A DNA stretch of 64,000 nt, taken from contig NZ_JBDFLX010000001.1 of assembly GCF_047237965.1 (NCBI RefSeq), forward strand, positions 558,001 through 622,000, in the 5' to 3' direction. Of the stretch, positions 59,622 through 64,000 are shown piece by piece. Position 1 is the first letter of the stretch, and each line of letters opens with the position of its first letter. The notes under the pieces were generated by a model. The model saw nothing but the letters and a program-made list of their open reading frames with translations. It was not told the origin of the DNA and did not search any database. A program made the translations under genes and the position numbers. Origin of the DNA: Noviherbaspirillum_A sp047237965. Its GTDB lineage: Bacteria; Pseudomonadota; Gammaproteobacteria; Burkholderiales; Burkholderiaceae_D.

Positions 59622-60620
59622 ATGAAGCTAGCCACCCTGAAGGACGGCACCCGCGACGGCCAGCTGGCGGTCGTTTCGCGCGACCTCAAGACCGTTGCCA
59701 TTGCCGACGCCATTGCGCCCACGCTGCAGCGCGCGCTTGACGACTGGCAGTTCATGGCGCCGCAGCTGATCGAACTGTATGAGCAGCTCAATGCCGGCCG
59801 CGCGCCGCGCGCCTTCGATTTCGATGCCCGCAACTGCATGGCGCCGCTGCCGCGGGCCTACCAGTGGGCCGATGGCTCGTCCTATGTGAACCATGTGGAG
59901 CTGGTGCGCCGGGCGCGCGCGGCGCAGATGCCCGAATCATTCTGGCACGACCCGCTGATGTACCAGGGCGGCTCCGACGACTTCATCGGACCGACCGACG
60001 ACATCGTCGTCATGTCGGAAGACTGGGGCATCGACTTCGAGGGCGAGGTGGCGGTGGTCACCGACGACGTGGCCATGGCCGCCACGCCCGAGCAGGCCGC
60101 CGGCCATATCCGGCTGCTGATGCTGGTCAACGACGTGTCGCTGCGCAACCTGATCCCGGCCGAACTGGCCAAGGGCTTCGGCTTCCTGCAGTCCAAGCCG
60201 GCGACCGCGTTCTCGCCGGTGGCGGTCACACCCGACGAACTCGGCCCGGCGTGGCGCGACGGCCGCCTCCACCTGCCGCTGCGCGCAACCTGGAACAACA
60301 ATCTGGTCGGCCAGCCCAACGCCGGCGACGACATGGTGTTTGGCTTCCCGCAACTCGTCGCGCACCTGGCCAAAACGCGCAATGTGCGCGCCGGCAGCAT
60401 CGTCGGCTCGGGCACGGTGTCGAACAAGGATGCGCGCCGCGGCTATACCTGCATCGCCGAAAAGCGTGCGCTGGAAATGATCGAGGGCGGCGAGCCGACC
60501 ACGCCCTTCATGCGTTTCGGCGACAACATCCGCCTCGACATGCGCGATGCCGACGGCAGGTCCATTTTCGGCGCCATCGACCAGAAAGTGGTGCAGGGCG
60601 AGCCGCCGGTCAGCCGCTGA
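59622..60620 (+). CDS. Fumarylacetoacetate hydrolase-family protein
   Basis: A 332-residue enzyme of the FAH superfamily (C-C bond hydrolases and related hydratases). The active-site pattern is GIDFEGEVAVVTDDVAMAAT with D/E metal ligands, LLMLVNDVSLRNLIPAELAK, GFGFLQSKPATAFSPVAVTP and the late GSGTVSNKDARRGYTCIAEK. The last matches the FAH-type GSGTV motif more than the isomerase branch. The substrate is unknown but is likely an aromatic-degradation product. It starts 39 bases after a TATAAT box and is followed 31 bases later by a binding-protein gene. Confidence 0.88.
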   Translation: MKLATLKDGTRDGQLAVVSRDLKTVAIADAIAPTLQRALDDWQFMAPQLIELYEQLNAGRAPRAFDFDARNCMAPLPRAYQWADGSSYVNHVELVRRARAAQMPESFWHDPLMYQGGSDDFIGPTDDIVVMSEDWGIDFEGEVAVVTDDVAMAATPEQAAGHIRLLMLVNDVSLRNLIPAELAKGFGFLQSKPATAFSPVAVTPDELGPAWRDGRLHLPLRATWNNNLVGQPNAGDDMVFGFPQLVAHLAKTRNVRAGSIVGSGTVSNKDARRGYTCIAEKRALEMIEGGEPTTPFMRFGDNIRLDMRDADGRSIFGAIDQKVVQGEPPVSR

Positions 60621-60651
60621 ATCCTCATTCGACACAACAACAGGAACAACC

Positions 60652-61821
60652 ATGCAATCCAAACTCTTCCGCTGGTTCGCCGGCATGTCCTGCATTTCGC
60701 TGTCCGTGCTGATGGCCCAATCCGCCCATGCGCAGATCAAGGTGGGCGTCACGATTTCCACTACCGGCCCGGCGGCCGCGATCGGCGCGCCGACCCGCAA
60801 TGCGATGCTGCTGTGGCCCAAGGAAGTGGCGGGCCAGAAGGTCGAATACATCATCCTCGACGATGCGTCCGACACCACCAACGCGGTGCGCAACCTGCGC
60901 AAGCTGACCACCGAGGAAAAGGTCGACATCGTGGTCGGCCCCAACACCACGCCGAATGCGCTGGCGATGCTGGACGCGCTGGCCGAGTCGCAGACGCCGA
61001 TGGTGGCGCTGGCGGCGTCGGCATCCATCGTCGAGCCGCAGGACGCGCGCCGCGCCTGGGCCTTCAAGATGCCGCAGAACGACACCCACATGACCACCAT
61101 CCTGACCCAGCACATGGCTGACAACGGCGTGAAGACGGTGGCCTTCATCGGCTTCGCCGACGCCTATGGCGAAGGCTGGTGGCGCGAGTTCTCCAAGCTG
61201 GCCGAACTGCGCAAGCTGCAGATCGTGGCCAACGAGCGCTTCGCCCGCACCGATACCAGCGTCACCGGCCAGGTACTGAAGATCATGGCCGCCAAGCCGG
61301 ATGCCGTGCTGGTGGCCGGCTCGGCGACGCCGGCGGTGCTGCCGCAGAAGACGCTGGTGGAGCGCGGCTACAAGGGCCGCATCTACCAGACCCATGGCAT
61401 CGCGACGCTGGAATTCCTGAAGGTGGGCGGCAAGGACGTGGAAGGCACCTTCTTCCCGACCGGCCCGGCGGTGGTGGCCAAGCAGCTGCCGGAAAACAAC
61501 CCGGTGAAGAAGGTGGCGATGGATTTCACCCGCCGTTATGAAGCGGCCTATGGCGAAGGCACCGTGACCCAGTTCGCGGCGGACGCCTGGGGCGCCTGGA
61601 TGCTGATCGCCAATGCCGTGCCCCAGGCGCTCAAGAGCGCCAAGCCGGGCACCTCCGAATTCCGCGCCGCGCTGCGCGCCGCGCTGGAAAACACCCGCGA
61701 GCTGACCGTGCCGCAGGGCGTGATCAACATGAATGCCCGCGACCATGTCGGCCTGGACCAGCGCTCGCGGGTGATGGGCCGCATCCAGGGCGGGCGCTTC
61801 ACCTACGCGTACGGCGGCTAG
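60652..61821 (+). CDS. ABC transporter substrate-binding protein (Leu/Ile/Val-type)
   Basis: A 389-residue periplasmic binding protein with signal peptide (ending near QSAHAQIKVG). Peripla_BP_6 pattern: IKVGVTISTTGPAAAIGAPT; DDASDTTNAVRNLRKLTTEE; VDIVVGPNTTPNALAMLDAL; YGEGWWREFSKLAELRKLQI. No permease or ATPase genes are adjacent, so it is an orphan binding protein that must use another transporter, possibly the liv-type set about 20 kb away. It lies on the same strand as the FAH hydrolase, suggesting related aromatic-acid or amino-acid substrates. AGGA precedes the ATG. Confidence 0.9.
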   Translation: MQSKLFRWFAGMSCISLSVLMAQSAHAQIKVGVTISTTGPAAAIGAPTRNAMLLWPKEVAGQKVEYIILDDASDTTNAVRNLRKLTTEEKVDIVVGPNTTPNALAMLDALAESQTPMVALAASASIVEPQDARRAWAFKMPQNDTHMTTILTQHMADNGVKTVAFIGFADAYGEGWWREFSKLAELRKLQIVANERFARTDTSVTGQVLKIMAAKPDAVLVAGSATPAVLPQKTLVERGYKGRIYQTHGIATLEFLKVGGKDVEGTFFPTGPAVVAKQLPENNPVKKVAMDFTRRYEAAYGEGTVTQFAADAWGAWMLIANAVPQALKSAKPGTSEFRAALRAALENTRELTVPQGVINMNARDHVGLDQRSRVMGRIQGGRFTYAYGG

Positions 61822-61857
61822 ACGCACAAGGCCTGCCGCCGACTGTCGTCAACGGGA

Positions 61858-62715
61858 TCAGGCGGCGCGCAGGCCTTCCAGCAGCTTCACCGTGGCGTCG
61901 AACAGCGGGTCGCCCGGGGCGGCAAGGGCGTCGCAGATGGTCAGATGATTGCGATCGGGCAGCGCCACGTCCGCCGTCAGCCTGTCCTTCCAGACCGACC
62001 CGATCAGCGCGTTCTGGCGCTTGAACTCCTCCGATTCCAGCCCGCCCACGGCGGTCACGAAAGGCGCGTCGGCCGCCTGCGGCATGAAGGCCGGCGACAG
62101 CGGCCCGATGTGTTCCGTCTTCAGCTTCAGATCCACATTCACATAATCGGCATGCTGCACCGGGGTCAGGTCGTACAGGCCCGACAGCAGCACGCCGCCG
62201 CGCACCAGGTCGGCCGGCAGGTCGTCGGCGAAGCGCGGCCACTGGGCCGCCAGCATCATCGCCGCCAGGTGGCCGCCGGCGGAGTGGCCGGCCACCACGA
62301 TGCGGCTGGGGTCGATGTCGTACTGCTCGGCATTGCGGTACAGCCAGGCCAGCGCCCGCAACTGCTGGCGCGTGATTTCCTCCAGCGAGGCCGTCGGCGC
62401 CAGAGTGTAGTTGGTCAGCGCGACATTGAAGCCGGCGCGTACATAGCCGGGGACGATGAAGGAAAAGTCGGACTTGTCCAGCGAGCGCCACCAGCCGCCA
62501 TGAATGAATACCAGCAGCGGCGCGCCGCGCTTGCTTGCCGGGAACAGGTCCAGGCGTTCCCCCGCGCTCTCGCCATACGCCAGGTCGAGCAGGCCGGCAT
62601 GCGTGCGGCGCACATGGGCCGAGTCCTTCTGCCAGCGGGTAAAGATGCGGGCATGGTCCGGCACGGCGGCGCGGGCGTTGAACTGGGCATTGTAGTAGGC
62701 GGTGGGATCTTGCAT
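61858..62715 (-). CDS. Alpha/beta hydrolase (arylformamidase/carboxylesterase type)
   Basis: A 285-residue hydrolase. Oxyanion motif FIHGGWW; nucleophile elbow GHSAGG with the catalytic Ser; a catalytic Asp region (ALPDRNHLTICD) and H near the end (NHLT). The HGGxW motif occurs in kynurenine formamidase-like and hormone-sensitive-lipase-like enzymes. ATG 62715 is chosen because family members start with a similar YYNxQYNxR N-terminus (AYYNAQFNAR). Substrate unknown. Confidence 0.88.
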   Translation of the reverse strand: MQDPTAYYNAQFNARAAVPDHARIFTRWQKDSAHVRRTHAGLLDLAYGESAGERLDLFPASKRGAPLLVFIHGGWWRSLDKSDFSFIVPGYVRAGFNVALTNYTLAPTASLEEITRQQLRALAWLYRNAEQYDIDPSRIVVAGHSAGGHLAAMMLAAQWPRFADDLPADLVRGGVLLSGLYDLTPVQHADYVNVDLKLKTEHIGPLSPAFMPQAADAPFVTAVGGLESEEFKRQNALIGSVWKDRLTADVALPDRNHLTICDALAAPGDPLFDATVKLLEGLRAA

Positions 62716-62925
62716 CGCAGTGGCGGCGTGAGAATGGAGAGACGGGATGATAGCACCCGCGTTTGCGCTGCTGAAGGCCGGCCCATGCCAGTGCGTCCCC
62801 CCGATGGAGGGCGGGGCATTAGTCGCCGCATTCTTGATATTGGTCGCCTGGCCTGCAATCTGGGGATGCAAAAACGGCATGACGTCTTAACATGTAGCTT
62901 CCTGACGGATGCGATGGGAGCCGTG

Positions 62926-63177
62926 ATGCCGACCGAGCAGATTGGCGATTATGAAATCGAGTATTCGGGCATGCATCTCGCTGAGAGCGAGGGCTGGACC
63001 GCGTGGGTGGAAATCTATGGCCCATCCCGCAATCCGATGCACCGGCAGCCCGTGGTGCCTTCCCAGCGGGTGGCGGTCGAGACCAGTTTTTCCACCCAGC
63101 AGGAAGCCGAGCAGGCGGCGCGCCGGATCGCCATCGACATGCTGGAACAAGGCCATCATCGCGCTTCGCCTGGCTGA
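62926..63177 (+). CDS. Small conserved-looking protein of unknown function
   Basis: An 83-residue protein: MPTEQIGDYEIEYSGMHLAE, then a beta-rich ESEGWTAWVEIYGPSRNPMH and a helix (TQQEAEQAARRIAIDMLEQG). The two-strand plus helix pattern resembles small DUF proteins found in Burkholderiales. GGGAG at 62916-62920 supports ATG 62926. An earlier ATG at 62914 would add four residues. No function can be assigned. Confidence 0.6.
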   Translation: MPTEQIGDYEIEYSGMHLAESEGWTAWVEIYGPSRNPMHRQPVVPSQRVAVETSFSTQQEAEQAARRIAIDMLEQGHHRASPG

Positions 63178-63271
63178 GCCCGTCCCGAGGCCATCGCAAG
63201 GGGGACGCTGTCTGCGTGAACTCTTGCGCGCTGCGGCAATCGGACCGTGATTGTATTGGGAGAATGACGAC

Positions 63272-63493
63272 ATGACGATGTGTACTGCATGCAGCGCGCT
63301 GCAGCAAGGTGGACACGAGCATGCCGCACTGATGAGTCTGGGCCGTCGTGGCTATATGCAGTCGGCGAAGGCCCGCACCAGCGGCGGCGAATATTTTGTA
63401 TGCAGGCTGTGCGGCGCGGAATGGCGACGCGAGAACGGCATGCATGAAGTGGTCAGGAAGAAAGCCGGCTGGAGCCTGTCACGGCTGCGCTGA
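63272..63493 (+). CDS. Small zinc-ribbon-like protein
   Basis: A 73-residue protein with two cysteine pairs, CTAC near the N-terminus (C4, C7) and CRLC (about C46, C49) in EYFVCRLCGAEWRRENG. They probably bind zinc as a ribbon. The remainder is basic. A GGGAG lies about ten bases upstream; ATG 63278 is an alternative start. It follows the previous small gene on the same strand after 94 bases. Function unknown. Confidence 0.6.
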   Translation: MTMCTACSALQQGGHEHAALMSLGRRGYMQSAKARTSGGEYFVCRLCGAEWRRENGMHEVVRKKAGWSLSRLR

Positions 63494-63550
63494 TGCGCTG
63501 ACGTCCGTGCGGCGCGCCGCCTTGCTGCAGGCGCTGCCGCTTATTCGTTC

Positions 63551-63928
63551 CTATTGCAACGCAGTGCGCCGCGCCAGGGCTGACATCAGCAGCGCGCCGG
63601 CGGTTGCTGCCGCCGTATCGAGCAGGACGTCGGTCAGCCGGGCCTCGCGGAACGGCAGAAAGGACTGGTGGAATTCATCGCCGGCGCCGGCCAGCATGGT
63701 CAGGCCCACCGCAACGAGCAGGCTGGGACGCCGCATCGACAGCCACACGAGCACACACCAGCCGCCGTAAAACACCACATGGTAGACCTTGCTGAAGTCA
63801 TCGCGGCCCGGCAGATGGGCAACGGTGGTTTCCTGGCCGCCCATCCAGAGCAGCAGCAGGTACAGCGTCAGCGCGGTGACGGCATAGCAGGCGCTCGGCA
63901 GGCGTCGGAGCAGGGCATAGAGATCCAT
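63551..63928 (-). CDS. VanZ-family membrane protein
   Basis: A 125-residue membrane protein with four predicted helices. DFSKVYHVVFYGGWCVLVWL and GAGDEFHQSFLPFREARLTD, then VLLDTAAATAGALL, match the VanZ-like family. The E-x-x-Q-x-F-x-P-x-R-x-x-x-x-x-D pattern is intact. VanZ homologues affect glycopeptide susceptibility in Gram-positives; the role in Gram-negatives is unknown. It is leftward and convergent with the zinc-ribbon gene. Confidence 0.88.
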   Translation of the reverse strand: MDLYALLRRLPSACYAVTALTLYLLLLWMGGQETTVAHLPGRDDFSKVYHVVFYGGWCVLVWLSMRRPSLLVAVGLTMLAGAGDEFHQSFLPFREARLTDVLLDTAAATAGALLMSALARRTALQ

Positions 63929-64000
63929 AGTGGGCAGTCCAGGCGGATGAAACGGGCAGACGGTGTCCGCAGAGAGCGGATTTTGCCGGTTCAGGCACGG
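63929..64000. other. Right window edge
   Basis: Seventy-two bases upstream of the VanZ gene. No start or recognisable peptide of a further gene can be supported. Confidence 0.3.

Overview
This is a high-GC bacterial chromosome segment. The flagellar, cys, liv, BetT, YqjD/YqjE and CysB homologues together point to a betaproteobacterium of the order Burkholderiales, probably Oxalobacteraceae (Herbaspirillum/Noviherbaspirillum/Massilia-like). The family assignment is inference from gene content, not from a marker gene. Nearly all genes share the high-GC codon style of the chromosome. The clear exception is an AT-rich block at about 48.7-51.5 kb.

Layout. 0-6.3 kb: flagellar and chemotaxis genes (YcgR-like start, small FlhB-like protein, fliK, fliT, a NarL-type two-component pair, cheR, cheD) and a ProQ/FinO RNA chaperone. 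6.4-10 kb: a REPIN-like repeat, a Fur box, a TonB siderophore receptor and a PepSY partner. 10-16.3 kb: a GAF/5xPAS/GGDEF cyclase, an orphan ParA, a DMT exporter and a GST-like protein. 16.5-23 kb: membrane protein plus PQQ-type dehydrogenase, CAP protein, marC and betT. 23-31.6 kb: dusA and then a cluster of envelope and stress proteins (low-complexity and BON lipoproteins, hemerythrin, PRC barrel, an SRPBCC-Hsp20 fusion, SemiSWEET, entericidin, yqjD-yqjE-yqjK-like). 32-34 kb: a cytochrome c pair. 34-35 kb: a large repeat composite. 35-42.4 kb: a FadR-type regulator and a livJHMGF-like transporter ending in an acyl-CoA ligase gene.

The most notable system is at 43.1-48.7 kb. A gene with a thioredoxin-like N-terminus is followed by a UGSC-type selenoprotein whose reading frame continues through an in-frame TGA (Sec95). 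Then come selA, selB (GTG start, 4-base overlap) and selC, a tRNA-Sec with a UCA anticodon. The substrate protein and three of the four Sec-insertion components are therefore contiguous on one strand; only selD is missing from the window. Immediately beyond selC, a classical island integration site, lies an AT-rich stretch with a 47-residue membrane peptide and a 783-residue orphan protein.

51.7-59.5 kb is an assimilatory sulfate operon on the minus strand (tauE/safE, cysI, DUF934, cysH, cysD, cysN, cobA) with a divergent cysB. 59.6-64 kb carries an FAH-family hydrolase, a second amino-acid-type binding protein, an alpha/beta hydrolase and small proteins including VanZ.

Three families of dispersed palindromic repeats are present, at 6.4 kb, at 31.75/37.26/51.43 kb, and at 34.08-34.86 kb. 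Homology calls were made by recognising protein motifs by eye; no database search was run.
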